From Kineosporia succinea (lineage in GTDB: Bacteria; Actinomycetota; Actinomycetes; Actinomycetales; Kineosporiaceae): DNA of 64,000 bases. Shown here one piece after another: positions 34,369 through 42,733 of this stretch. Position numbers and translations under genes: made by a program. The notes under the pieces were generated by a model. That model searched no databases, had not been told where the DNA came from, and was given only the letters and a program-made list of their open reading frames with translations. Positions within the stretch are counted from its first letter, which is position 1. Each line of letters opens with the position of its first letter. The stretch covers positions 2,787,241-2,851,240 of the forward strand of contig NZ_JAUSQZ010000001.1 of assembly GCF_030811555.1 (NCBI RefSeq). Reading direction: 5' to 3'.

Positions 34369-34456
34369 GTGGTTGCTCCTTACCTCGAAGTCACTCCCTC
34401 GAGACTGGCGCCGGGCGGTCGGTTGCGCAGGCTGAGATGCGCGCGAGGATGGCGGC

Positions 34457-35608
34457 ATGACTGACGAGGTGGTGGACCTTCTCGTGATCGGCGGTGGCCC
34501 CGCGGGGCTGTCGGCCGTGCGTGCCTACCGGGAGGAGGGCGGCAAGGGCCGGGTCATGCTGGTCTCGGCGGATCCGGACTCGCCCTACGACCGTCCACCC
34601 CTGTCGAAGGACTTCCTGCGGGGCGACGCCTCCGAAGACGACCTGGGCCTGCTCGAAGACGGTGAGCTGTCCCGCCTCGAGGTCACCTGGGCCCGCGACC
34701 GGGTGACGGCCGTGGACGTGGCCGCGCGCCACGTCGGCACCCGTGAAGGGGCCGGATTCACCTATCGGACACTGGTTCTCGCGACCGGTGCGAACCCTCT
34801 GCCGTTGCCCGTGCCCGGCGGCGATGACGCCTCGGTGCTGCGCCTGCGCACGCTGGCGGACTCGAAACGGCTGCGCGAAGCGGTGGGTTCCGCCCGCACC
34901 GTCGCCGTGATCGGTTCCGGCTTCATCGGCTGTGAGGCCGCGTCGTCACTGCGCCGGCTCGGGCTCGAGGTCGTCCAGATCACCAATGAGGACGCACCGC
35001 AGGAGAAACGGCTCGGCGCCGAGGCCGGTGCGCGCATCGCCGGCTGGCTGGAGGCCGACGGCGTGCGCCTGATCACCGGTGCCACCGTCACCGCGATCGA
35101 GGGCGGCACCGTGCGGCTGCGGGACGGTGACGACGTCACGGCCGACGTGGTGCTCACCGCGGTCGGTGTGCAGCCCGCCTCCCAGCTGGCCGCCGAGGCC
35201 GGGCTGAGCCTGCACGAGGGCCGCGTCGTGGTCGACGCGCACATGCGTACCTCGGCCGACGGGGTGCTGGCCGCGGGTGACGTGGTGCACGCCTTCAACA
35301 CCGCTGCCGGGCGCGCACTCTCGGTCGAGCACTGGTTCGACGCCGAGACCATGGGCAAGATCGCCGGGCGCACGGCGGCCGGGGTCGACGACGCGGAATG
35401 GTCCGACCCGCCCGGGTTCTGGAGCCAGATCGGCGACCGCTGGCTGAAGTACGCCGCCTGGGGCGACGGTTACGCCCAGGCCCGGTTCGAGGCCGGGGCC
35501 GGTGACGCGTTCACCGTCTGGTACCACGACGAGAACGGCGCGGTGGTGGGCGCTCTCACCTACGAGGCGGACGAGAACTACGACAAGGCGTTCTCACTGC
35601 TCGGCTGA
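34457..35608 (+). CDS. FAD-dependent NAD(P)H:ferredoxin-type reductase
   Basis: The 383-residue protein has the FAD motif DLLVIGGGPAGLSAVRAY, the substrate-side motif DRPPLSKDFLRG, the NAD(P)H motif VAVIGSGFIGCEAASSLRRL and the second FAD contact GVLAAGDVVHAF. This layout matches rubredoxin/ferredoxin reductases of Rieske dioxygenase and P450 systems. No partner ferredoxin or oxygenase is adjacent. It probably passes electrons from NAD(P)H to an iron-sulfur protein encoded elsewhere. Its 3' end shares a hairpin with convergent fprA. Confidence 0.88.
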   Translation: MTDEVVDLLVIGGGPAGLSAVRAYREEGGKGRVMLVSADPDSPYDRPPLSKDFLRGDASEDDLGLLEDGELSRLEVTWARDRVTAVDVAARHVGTREGAGFTYRTLVLATGANPLPLPVPGGDDASVLRLRTLADSKRLREAVGSARTVAVIGSGFIGCEAASSLRRLGLEVVQITNEDAPQEKRLGAEAGARIAGWLEADGVRLITGATVTAIEGGTVRLRDGDDVTADVVLTAVGVQPASQLAAEAGLSLHEGRVVVDAHMRTSADGVLAAGDVVHAFNTAAGRALSVEHWFDAETMGKIAGRTAAGVDDAEWSDPPGFWSQIGDRWLKYAAWGDGYAQARFEAGAGDAFTVWYHDENGAVVGALTYEADENYDKAFSLLG

Positions 35609-35683
35609 CCCCTCACCAAGGTTCGGCTGCGGCGTCGGTGACCGCGTCGTCCACCGTTGAGATGCCCTCGAACAGAAGAAGAG

Positions 35684-35705
35684 CCCCGGCGCCAACCCGC
35701 CGGGG
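35684..35705. terminator. Bidirectional terminator between the reductase gene and fprA
   Basis: A perfect 8-bp stem (35684-35691/35698-35705) has a 6-base loop. It is flanked by GAAGAA and CCCTTCTC, which can lengthen the stem. Confidence 0.75.
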
Positions 35706-35731
35706 CCCTTCTCGCTCGGGGAGAGCGGGTC

Positions 35732-37099
35732 TCAGTCGGTCAGCACCTTGCTGATCCGGACCATGTCCTCGCGCTCGACCACCTTGACGCGCTCGCGGCT
35801 CTCGGCCTCACCGAGGCCGACCTCGTGCGCGTCCAGGAGGCTCCAGCCGTCCCAGGTGGTGTAGTCGACGCCGTGCAGCTCCAGGTGGGCCAGGATGTCC
35901 ACGCCCTGCGGGGCCGGGGCGTCGGGTGAGACCTCCTTGAGAATGTGCTGCACGGTCTCGCTGGCGTCGCTCTTGGTGTGGCCGATCAGGCCGACCGGGC
36001 CGCGCTTGATCCAGCCGGTGCAGTAGACGCCCTCGACCTGGGTGCCGTTCTCGTCGAGCACCCGGCCGCCGTCGTTGCTGATGACGTGACGGTCGTTGTC
36101 GAACGGGATGCCCGGCAGCGAGGAACTGCGGTAGCCGACGGCGCGGTACACGGCCTGCACCGGCCAGTCGGTGAACTGGCCTGTGCCGCGGACGTTTCCG
36201 TCGCCGGTGAGCTCCATGTGCTCGGTGCGCAGGCCGGTGACCTTGCCGTCGTCGCCGGTGATCTCCACCGGCGCCTCCAGGAAGTGCAGGTGCAGACGGT
36301 GGATCTTGCCCGTCGCGTCCTTGCCGACCCAGGCGTTCAGGGTCTTCATGACCTGCTTGACGTGCCGGTCCTCGGTGGCGAGACGCATGCTGGCCTCGTC
36401 GAACTCGAAACCCTCGGGGTGCACGAGCACGTCGACGTTGGGGGAGTGGGCCAGCTCGCGCAGCTCCAGCGGGGAGAACTTGACCTGCACCGGGCCGCGG
36501 CGCGCGAACACGTGCACGTCGGTGGCCTGATTCTGCGCCAGGCCTTCGAACACGTTCGGCGGGATCTCGGTGACGAGCATTTCGTCGGCGGTCTTCGACA
36601 GCACGCGGGCGACGTCGAGCGCCACGTTGCCGGCGCCGAGCACGGCCACGCTCTTGGCTGTCAGCGGCCAGGTGCGGGGGACGTCGGGGTGACCGTCGTA
36701 CCAGGAGACGAAGTCGGCGGCGCCGTAGCTGCCGTCGAGGTCGACGCCCGGGATGTCGAGGTCGCGGTCGGCGATGGCGCCGGTCGCGAAGATGACCGCG
36801 TCGTAGTGGGCGCGCAGGTCATCGAGGGTGAGGTCGGTGCCGTAGTTGACGTTGCCGATGAAGCGGATGTTGTCGTGGTCGAGCACCCGGCGCAGGGCCT
36901 TGATGATCTCCTTGATGCGCGGGTGGTCGGGGGCCACGCCGTAGCGGACCAGACCGTACGGAGCGGGAAGCCGCTCGAGGACGTCGATCTCGACCGGGAC
37001 CTCGGACTTGGTCAGGATGTCTGCGGCATAGATGCCAGCGGGGCCCGCGCCGATCACCCCGATACGCAGCGGACGGGGGGATGTGGTCTCTTCAGTCAT
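35732..37099 (-). CDS. fprA: NADPH:ferredoxin (adrenodoxin-type) reductase FprA
   Basis: The 455-residue protein starts with LRIGVIGAGPAGIYAADIL (FAD) and has the family signature APYGLVRYGVAPDHPRIK, the NADP-binding loop VAVLGAGNVALDVARVL and the C-terminal YCTGWIKRGPVGLIGHTKSD. It matches mycobacterial FprA in length and layout and moves electrons from NADPH to ferredoxins. An iron-box-like dyad lies two bases before the ATG, which suggests DtxR/IdeR-type control by iron and a leaderless or very short leader. Confidence 0.94.
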   Translation of the reverse strand: MTEETTSPRPLRIGVIGAGPAGIYAADILTKSEVPVEIDVLERLPAPYGLVRYGVAPDHPRIKEIIKALRRVLDHDNIRFIGNVNYGTDLTLDDLRAHYDAVIFATGAIADRDLDIPGVDLDGSYGAADFVSWYDGHPDVPRTWPLTAKSVAVLGAGNVALDVARVLSKTADEMLVTEIPPNVFEGLAQNQATDVHVFARRGPVQVKFSPLELRELAHSPNVDVLVHPEGFEFDEASMRLATEDRHVKQVMKTLNAWVGKDATGKIHRLHLHFLEAPVEITGDDGKVTGLRTEHMELTGDGNVRGTGQFTDWPVQAVYRAVGYRSSSLPGIPFDNDRHVISNDGGRVLDENGTQVEGVYCTGWIKRGPVGLIGHTKSDASETVQHILKEVSPDAPAPQGVDILAHLELHGVDYTTWDGWSLLDAHEVGLGEAESRERVKVVEREDMVRISKVLTD

Positions 37100-37101
37100 G
37101 G

Positions 37102-37120
37102 TTAGGTCAGCCTAACCTCG
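37102..37120. promoter_or_regulatory. Iron-box-like operator (IdeR/DmdR type) at fprA
   Basis: TTAGGTCAGCCTAACCTCG matches the consensus TTAGGTTAGGCTAACCTAA at 15 of 19 positions by eye. It ends two bases from the fprA start codon. Confidence 0.7.
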
Positions 37121-37432
37121 GCCGCACCCGGCCTGGCAACATGAATCCGGTCACGTGATTCGTGTCCGGCGTGTAACACGCTGCGCGATGCCGTGATTCG
37201 GATCTTGAAGGCAGATGGTGCGTTCAGATGATGGACGCGGCGGTCGCCTCCCCGGATCGCGCGCGGGTGCGCGCGGTTGCGCTCGGTTCCGTGGTGGGCG
37301 TGGCCCGAAATCCGACACTTGACGGAAAGTTGTCGGATCGCAACCCTCTGCTGACAACGTGGGCGAATCCTCCGCTATTGTCAGGCGCTCGCGCCGCCCG
37401 CCCGCCATGGAAAACGCTGGAGAAGAACGGAC
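37121..37432. other. Divergent gap upstream of a substrate-binding lipoprotein gene
   Basis: No gene is supported. Inverted repeats TCCGACA/TGTCGGA (37311-37317/37331-37337) and GTTGTC/GACAAC (37329-37334/37353-37358) overlap each other. They may be operators or alternative RNA stems for the lipoprotein gene. A TTGACG at 37319-37324 could be a -35 element, but no clear -10 follows. No known riboswitch was recognised. Confidence 0.4.
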
Positions 37433-38470
37433 ATGACAAGGACCGTCCTCGTCCGCCGGACCGTCGCCCTCACGGTCACCGCGAGTGTGCTCGCCGCTCT
37501 GGCGGCCTGCGGAGGTGGTGACGACGAGACCGTCGCCGCCGCCGACCCGAGCGGGGTGACCAAGGTGCGGTGGATCTTCGACTGGACCCCCACGTCCGCC
37601 GATCTCCCCCTTCTCAAGGGCCTGGCCGAGGGCTGGTTCGACGACGCCGGACTCGACGTCGTCACCACGCCCGGCGGCCAGATCAACCAGCTGCAGTCGG
37701 TGGGGGAGGGGCACCACGACATCACCGTCGGCGGTGGTGTGGAGCTCCTGATCAACCAGGCGCAGGGGGTGCCGGTGAAGGCGGTCGGGGTGGTGCAGCC
37801 GATCGCGCTGAAGGGCCTGATCTGCAACCCGGACTCGACCGTCACGGCCGACGACCCGAAGACCCTGCTGGGCAAGAAGCTCGCCACCACCAGTACCGAC
37901 GCCGACGACGTGGTGTGGCAGGCGTGGCGCAACGCCAAGGGCCTGAACGGTCAGATCACCGAGGTCTCGCAGAAGGCCGGCCTGCCCCTGCTCTTCCAGG
38001 GGGTGGTCGACTGCTTCCCCGAGTTCCTCACCCGGGCCCCGATCGAGGCCGAGAAGAAGTTCGGCCGCAAGCCCGTGCAGATCTGGTACTCCCGCGACGA
38101 GGGCGTGGTCGGCCAGGTCATCGACGTGAACACGGAGTTCGCCGAGAAGAACCCGGCCGCGGTGAAGTCGTTCGTGGACGTCTATGCGCGGGGCATGCAG
38201 TGGGCCGCGCAGAACCAGCCCGACGCCGTGAAGCTGATGGCTGAGACCTACCCCGACCTCGACCCCGAGATCACCGCCCGCGAACTGAAGGCGCTCGCCG
38301 GGTACTGGGTCGGCGGTTCGCAGAAGAAGCGCGGCTACCTCTTCATGAACGATGCCTCCTGGAAGCCCACCGCCGAGATGCTGCAGAAGGCCGGGCAGAT
38401 CAAGGAGGTCCCGGAGATGGACTCCGTCTACACCACCGAGTTCCTGCCGGCGAAGCCTTACCTCCCCTGA
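37433..38470 (+). CDS. ABC transporter substrate-binding lipoprotein, NMT1/SsuA-like
   Basis: The 345-residue protein has a lipoprotein signal with lipobox LAAC (Cys about 26) and a periplasmic-binding fold of the NMT1/THI5-SsuA group: VRWIFDWTPTSADLPLLKGL, GWFDDAGLDV, VGGGVELLINQAQGVPVKAV and KLATTSTDADDVVWQAW. Members bind thiamine precursors, sulfonates or riboflavin. No permease or ATPase gene is adjacent, so it is an orphan binding protein. A G-rich hexamer array begins 44 bases after the stop. Confidence 0.85.
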   Translation: MTRTVLVRRTVALTVTASVLAALAACGGGDDETVAAADPSGVTKVRWIFDWTPTSADLPLLKGLAEGWFDDAGLDVVTTPGGQINQLQSVGEGHHDITVGGGVELLINQAQGVPVKAVGVVQPIALKGLICNPDSTVTADDPKTLLGKKLATTSTDADDVVWQAWRNAKGLNGQITEVSQKAGLPLLFQGVVDCFPEFLTRAPIEAEKKFGRKPVQIWYSRDEGVVGQVIDVNTEFAEKNPAAVKSFVDVYARGMQWAAQNQPDAVKLMAETYPDLDPEITARELKALAGYWVGGSQKKRGYLFMNDASWKPTAEMLQKAGQIKEVPEMDSVYTTEFLPAKPYLP

Positions 38471-38514
38471 CGCCGGGGGCCTGATCCTCCGGGCGGGGGC
38501 TGATCCTCCGGGCT

Positions 38515-38572
38515 GGGGCTGGGGCTGGGGCTGGGGCTGGGGCTGGGGCTGGGGCTGGGGCTGGGGCTGGGG
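38515..38572 (+). repeat. Perfect GGGGCT hexanucleotide array, G-quadruplex-capable
   Basis: Nine uninterrupted copies of GGGGCT plus a final GGGG lie on the plus strand. Ten runs of four G separated by CT give many possible quadruplexes. It sits just behind the stop of the lipoprotein gene. Confidence 0.95.
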
Positions 38573-38640
38573 AGGGCCGGTGGGCCGCCAGCTCTGGGGG
38601 AGGTGCTCTGGTCGCCGGCCCTCCCTGAGGTGCTCTGGCC

Positions 38641-38765
38641 GGTGTGCTGGGTGAGGTGTCGTGGCCTTGGGGGTGTGCTGGGTGAGGTGTGGTCGCCTCG
38701 GGGGTGTGCTGGGTGAGGTGCCGTCGCCTCGGGGGTGGGCTGGCCGAAGTGTCTTCGTTTGGGGG
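38641..38765. repeat. 31-bp tandem repeat
   Basis: Copies beginning GGTGTGCTGGGTGAGGTG occur at 38641, 38672 and 38703, with a diverged copy at 38734. The spacing is exactly 31 bases. Confidence 0.85.
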
Positions 38766-39442
38766 TGTGGTCGCTTGGAGGTGTGGTCGCCCGGGGTGTG
38801 GTCGCCCGGAGGCGCCGTCCCTGGAGGTGCCTCCCCAAGGTGCCGTGCCTGAGGCGCTGGCCCGGTATCGGCCTCCCCGAGCGGCCTCCCCGAGCGTGCC
38901 CCCCAGTGGCCCCCGGAGTGGCCCCCCCGAGCAGCCCTCGAGCAGCCCCCGTCAGCCCGAGCAGCCCTCGAGCAGCCCTCGAGCAGCCCGAGCAGCCCCC
39001 GTCAGCCCCTGGCAATGTCTCCTCGTCGGCTTCGCCCGGCCTGCTCGCCGCACCCTCTGCCAGCCCCGTCGGCCACCCGCGAGCAACCTCCATCGCGGGC
39101 TGGGTGAAGCCGTCCCGGGCGCCGACGCTGGGCTTCTGGTAACGCTCCGTCTTCCGTTGTGCTGGGCATCCGGCCCGTTTCATAACGAACTGCGGATCTA
39201 GAGCGCTTCTCCGGCCAGGGGCAACCCGGGGGTGGGCGTGGACTGTGAATTCGTGCTCCGGGCGGCCGATCGGCGGTGAGCGCCCTTTCGGAGGGAGCGC
39301 CCGGCCTGGTACGACCGATACGTGCACCTGGTGGCTTGAGAGCGCGCTGAGACTTTTGCGCGCTTTGCCCGTGTAACGCCGTACCGTGTGTGAGCCGGGC
39401 GCAGGAGGCGCGTCCGTACCGAGTCAGGAAACGGATTTCCGT

Positions 39443-40840
39443 ATGCCACATGTCGTCGTCATCAACCCGACCAGCTCGGCGGAGATCACCGCATCGATCC
39501 AGGAGTCTCTCGACCAGGTCGCCCGGCGCTGGGGCGTCACCGCGACGGCCGTCACCTCCTACGGCGGCCCGAGAGTGATCGAGACGGACGACGACGCCCG
39601 CGCGGCCATCAGCCCCCTGCTCAGCACCGCCGGGCAGAACCGCGCCGACGCCTACGTGCTGGCCTCCTTCCAGGACGCGGGTCTCGACGAGCTGCGCGCC
39701 GCCGCCCCGGTGCCGGTGATCGGCATCGCCGAGGCTGCCCTCACCTCGGCGATGGCCCACAGTCGCCGGCTCGGCGTGATCAGTACCGTGCCCCTGGCCT
39801 CGTTCCGGCACGAGCTCTACTGGGCCAAACTGGGCGTGAGCGGCCGGGTCGTGGCCGACCTGGCGATCGGGCGCGCCGAGAACGACCTCAATTCGCGCGA
39901 CGCCGCCAACGCCGTGCTGAAGGCCGGCCGCGAACTGGTGGAGACCCGCGGCGCCGAGGCCCTGATCTTCGGCTGCGTGGGGCTGGCGCACCTGCGCGGC
40001 CCGCTGGCCGACGAGCTCGGCGTGCCGGTGATCGACCCCTGCGCCGCCGGGCTGGCCATGGCCGCGCTGGCCCTGGCCGACTATCCCGACGACGCGCCGT
40101 CGGCCCGCCCCGAACCGGTCTACGAGGCTCCCCGTGCCCTGGGGGCCACGGCCTCGCAGGCGATCGTCGCGTCGGTGAGCCCTTCGACCGGTACCCCCGG
40201 ATACGGGCAGTCGTACGAACCCGCCTACACCCCGGAGCCGCAGTACTCCGGCAGCTCGCAGTACTCGACGGGTGGCCAGTACACGCCCGACCCGGCCTAC
40301 GCGACCGGCCCCACGTACTCGACCGACCCCCAGTACGCGGCCGAGCCGAAATACTCCGCCGAGCCGAAATACTCGACAGAGCCGAAATACGCGGCCGAAC
40401 CTGCCTACTCGAGCGAACCGGCCTACCCGGCCGAACCCGCCTACTCGACCGGGCCCGCCTACTCGAGCGACCCGAAATACCCGAGCGAGCCGAAATACAG
40501 CAGCGGGCCGCAGTATTCGAGCGGGTCGCAGTACACCCCCGACCCGGCCTACTCGAGCGAACCGACGTACGGCAGTGAGTATTCGAGCGGCCCGCAGTAC
40601 ACCTCGAGCCCGCAGTACACGCAAGACACCTCGTACGGCCAGGACTCGCGCTACGGCGAGGACTCCCCGTACCCGGGCGAGCCCCGCTCGCGCTACCAGG
40701 ATGAGCCCGGCTACCCGGCCGAGCCCCGCTACGGCTCGGAACCGCGCCGCAGCCGCGACTCGCGGGCCGGGCGCAGCCGTGACCACGACCGCCACCCCGG
40801 CCAGAACCCCTCGCCGAACGGCTCGCAGGTCTACCACTGA
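39443..40840 (+). CDS. Asp/Glu-racemase-fold protein with Tyr/Pro-rich hexapeptide tail
   Basis: The 465-residue protein has two parts. Residues 1-220 resemble hydantoin/Asp-Glu racemases: MPHVVVINPTSSAEIT, VPVIGIAEAALTSAMAHSRR, ALIFGCVGLAHLRGPLADEL and GVPVIDPCAAGL. The second catalytic Cys is present (C178), but the first is Ser (S75 in YVLASFQDAG, where relatives have ACF). Residues about 255-440 are some 24 hexapeptides of the form EPKYSA/DPAYSS, followed by an Arg/Ser/Asp-rich end. The start at 39443 gives the natural N-terminus. Function is uncertain; loss of one Cys fits a decarboxylase-like or non-racemizing activity. Confidence 0.8.
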   Translation: MPHVVVINPTSSAEITASIQESLDQVARRWGVTATAVTSYGGPRVIETDDDARAAISPLLSTAGQNRADAYVLASFQDAGLDELRAAAPVPVIGIAEAALTSAMAHSRRLGVISTVPLASFRHELYWAKLGVSGRVVADLAIGRAENDLNSRDAANAVLKAGRELVETRGAEALIFGCVGLAHLRGPLADELGVPVIDPCAAGLAMAALALADYPDDAPSARPEPVYEAPRALGATASQAIVASVSPSTGTPGYGQSYEPAYTPEPQYSGSSQYSTGGQYTPDPAYATGPTYSTDPQYAAEPKYSAEPKYSTEPKYAAEPAYSSEPAYPAEPAYSTGPAYSSDPKYPSEPKYSSGPQYSSGSQYTPDPAYSSEPTYGSEYSSGPQYTSSPQYTQDTSYGQDSRYGEDSPYPGEPRSRYQDEPGYPAEPRYGSEPRRSRDSRAGRSRDHDRHPGQNPSPNGSQVYH

Positions 40841-40868
40841 CCCCCGCTGATCCATCCCCCCACCATCA

Positions 40869-40889
40869 ACCTTCCGGCAGGGGGAAGGT
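40869..40889 (+). terminator. Possible terminator of the racemase-like gene
   Basis: ACCTTCC/GGAAGGT arms (40869-40875 and 40883-40889) form a 7-bp stem 28 bases after the stop. It is short but well placed. Confidence 0.5.
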
Positions 40890-40955
40890 CAAGTACGGTC
40901 AGGACACGGGTCGACACTGCGACCGCCGCCCGACGCGGCCGCGTTAGGAGAGCTC

Positions 40956-41723
40956 ATGTCTGGATACCTGGTGGCCGCGGCGACGTCCGGCCTCGGGCAC
41001 GCGATCGCCCGTCAGCTCGTGCTGGCCGGTCACGACGTCTCGATCTGCGGGCGCACCGCCGAGCGCGTCGAGGCCGCGGTGACCGCCCTGAACGAGGGCG
41101 CCGTGAACGGCACCGCGACCGGCCGCCCCGTCGACCTCACCGACGGCGCCGCGCTGAACGCCTGGGTCCAGGACGCGGCCGGCCGCTTCGACGGCCTCAA
41201 CGGCGTCGTGGTGAACACCGGTGGCCCGCCCGCCAAGGGCTTCGACGAGACCGCCGACGACGACTGGCAGCTCGGCTTCGACCTGCTGCTGCGCCCGGCC
41301 GTGCGCCTGGTCAAGGCCGCGAAGCCACACCTGGTCAAGGGCAGCAGCAGCGTGCTCTTCTGCACCTCCAGCCAGGTCCGCGAGCCCAGCGACGACCTGA
41401 TCCTCTCCAGCGTCTTCCGTTCCGGCGTGGCCGCGCTGGCCAAGTCGCTGAGCCGCAGCTGGGCCCCGGAGATCCGGGTGAACCAGCTGATCCCCGGCCG
41501 CATCGCCACCGACCGCGTCGCCCAGCTCGACGAGGGGCGCTCGCAGCGCACGGGCATCGCCGTCGACGACATCCGTCAGCAGTGGGGCACGAAGATCCCG
41601 GCCGGGCGTTACGGTGACCCGGACGAGTTCGCCGCCGCCGCGGTGTTCCTGTTGTCCCCGGCCGCCTCCTACGTCACCGGCGTCAGCCTTCAGGTGGACG
41701 GCGGTCTGATGACGGGCATCTGA
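40956..41723 (+). CDS. SDR-family protein without the usual catalytic Tyr
   Basis: The 255-residue protein has a variant nucleotide motif (MSGYLVAAATSGLGHAIARQL) with TSGLG, the NTGGPPAKGFDE loop in place of NNAG, and SSSVLFCTSSQVRE with the Ser. The YxxxK position reads LILSSVFRSGVAALAKSLSR, so no Tyr is aligned with the active site. This pattern belongs, as I recall, to a subgroup annotated as 3-oxoacyl reductases with NxGGPP. TAGGAGAG precedes the ATG. NAD(P) binding is likely; dehydrogenase activity is uncertain. Confidence 0.8.
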   Translation: MSGYLVAAATSGLGHAIARQLVLAGHDVSICGRTAERVEAAVTALNEGAVNGTATGRPVDLTDGAALNAWVQDAAGRFDGLNGVVVNTGGPPAKGFDETADDDWQLGFDLLLRPAVRLVKAAKPHLVKGSSSVLFCTSSQVREPSDDLILSSVFRSGVAALAKSLSRSWAPEIRVNQLIPGRIATDRVAQLDEGRSQRTGIAVDDIRQQWGTKIPAGRYGDPDEFAAAAVFLLSPAASYVTGVSLQVDGGLMTGI

Positions 41724-41803
41724 ACGCCCGCGTTGTACCGGGATCGGCACGTATCGTGTCCGGGCGAGAGCGGTGACCGACCGTCCCGACGAGCAGGGTG
41801 GCA

Positions 41804-42559
41804 ATGATCAACTTCGTGGTGGACGGCGATGCCCAGGCCCCCGTCCTCGTTCTCGGCTCGTCGATCGGTACCTCGCACCACCTCTGGGACCCACAGTTGC
41901 CCGGCCTGGTGCAGAACTTCCGCGTGGTGCGGTACGACCTGCCCGGGCACGGCGACTCCCCTGCTCCGACCGGGCCCTACTCGGTGGCCGGGCTGGCGGC
42001 CGAGGTGCTCGCCGGTCTCGACCGGCTGGGCATCGAAACCTTCGCCTGGTGCGGCCTTTCGATGGGCGGGGCGATCGGGCAGCGGATCGCGCTCGATCAC
42101 CCCACCCGGATGAGCGGCCTGGTGCTGGTGTGCACCTCGGCCACCTTCGGTGACAGCCCCGGGCCCTGGCACGAGCGCGCGGCCCGGGTGCGGGCCGAGG
42201 GCACGGGATTCCTGCCGGAGCTGAGCCGTGACCGCTGGTTCGTGCTCGACGAGCCGGTGCCGCCGCACGGCCGTGAGCTGCTCCAGGCGCTGTCCACGAT
42301 CGACCCGGAGGGCTACGCCGGCTGCTGCGAGGCGCTGGCGGGCTTCGACTCCCGGGCCGAGCTGCCCGCCCTGCGCGTGCCGACCCGGGTGGTCGCCGGC
42401 TCCGACGATCCCGCCACCCCGCCGGCCATGGCCCGGGAGCTGATCGAGGGCATCCCCGGGGCCGATCTGGTGGTCATCCCGCACGCCGCGCACCTGGCCA
42501 ACGTCGAGCAGCCCGCCGCGGTGCTCCAGGCGATGCGAGGGCATCTGCTGTCCCGCTGA
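41804..42559 (+). CDS. Alpha/beta hydrolase, 3-oxoadipate enol-lactonase-like
   Basis: The 251-residue hydrolase has VLGSSIGTSHHLWDPQLPGL at the N-terminus, the elbow CGLSMGGAIG (Ser86), the acid in VVAGSDDPATP and the base in IPHAAHLANVEQP. This combination is that of PcaD, which opens beta-ketoadipate enol-lactone in the protocatechuate pathway. No other pca gene is nearby, so a related lactone or ester is possible. ATG 41804 has AGGGTGG upstream; a GTG two codons earlier is also possible. Confidence 0.82.
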   Translation: MINFVVDGDAQAPVLVLGSSIGTSHHLWDPQLPGLVQNFRVVRYDLPGHGDSPAPTGPYSVAGLAAEVLAGLDRLGIETFAWCGLSMGGAIGQRIALDHPTRMSGLVLVCTSATFGDSPGPWHERAARVRAEGTGFLPELSRDRWFVLDEPVPPHGRELLQALSTIDPEGYAGCCEALAGFDSRAELPALRVPTRVVAGSDDPATPPAMARELIEGIPGADLVVIPHAAHLANVEQPAAVLQAMRGHLLSR

Positions 42560-42733
42560 CCTCCGGTGGCCGATGGTGGACGCGTCGGGCGGCAGGGCGG
42601 CAGGCGCCGGTGGGCGCCCGTTGGGCGCCCGGTCGACCGGCAGGTGAACGGCACCTCGGGAAGAGATGTCCCCCAGGTGGTCATCAGGTTGAACCGGTGG
42701 CTACGCTCGGGCGCCGATAGCGGAGGTGCACGG

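Larger units (their letters stand above)
38471..39442. repeat. Second repeat-rich non-coding island
   Basis: This 972-base gap has a perfect GGGGCT array (38515-38572), about four copies of a 31-bp repeat (38641-38765), and GAGCAGCCCTC-type 11-bp repeats (38929-39009). Open frames across it are Gly/Trp- or Pro/Arg-rich repeat translations and are not called. The last 200 bases are ordinary sequence with a 7-bp hairpin (39341-39347/39358-39364) and should hold the promoter of the racemase-like gene. Confidence 0.75.

Noticed and set aside
37301-37432. TPP or other riboswitch in the leader of the NMT1-like gene
   Set aside because: The conserved TPP core sequences were not found; only generic inverted repeats are visible.
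38458-39327. Open frames through the GGGGCT and 31-bp repeats
   Set aside because: They encode only low-complexity repeats, have no Shine-Dalgarno, and exist on both strands.
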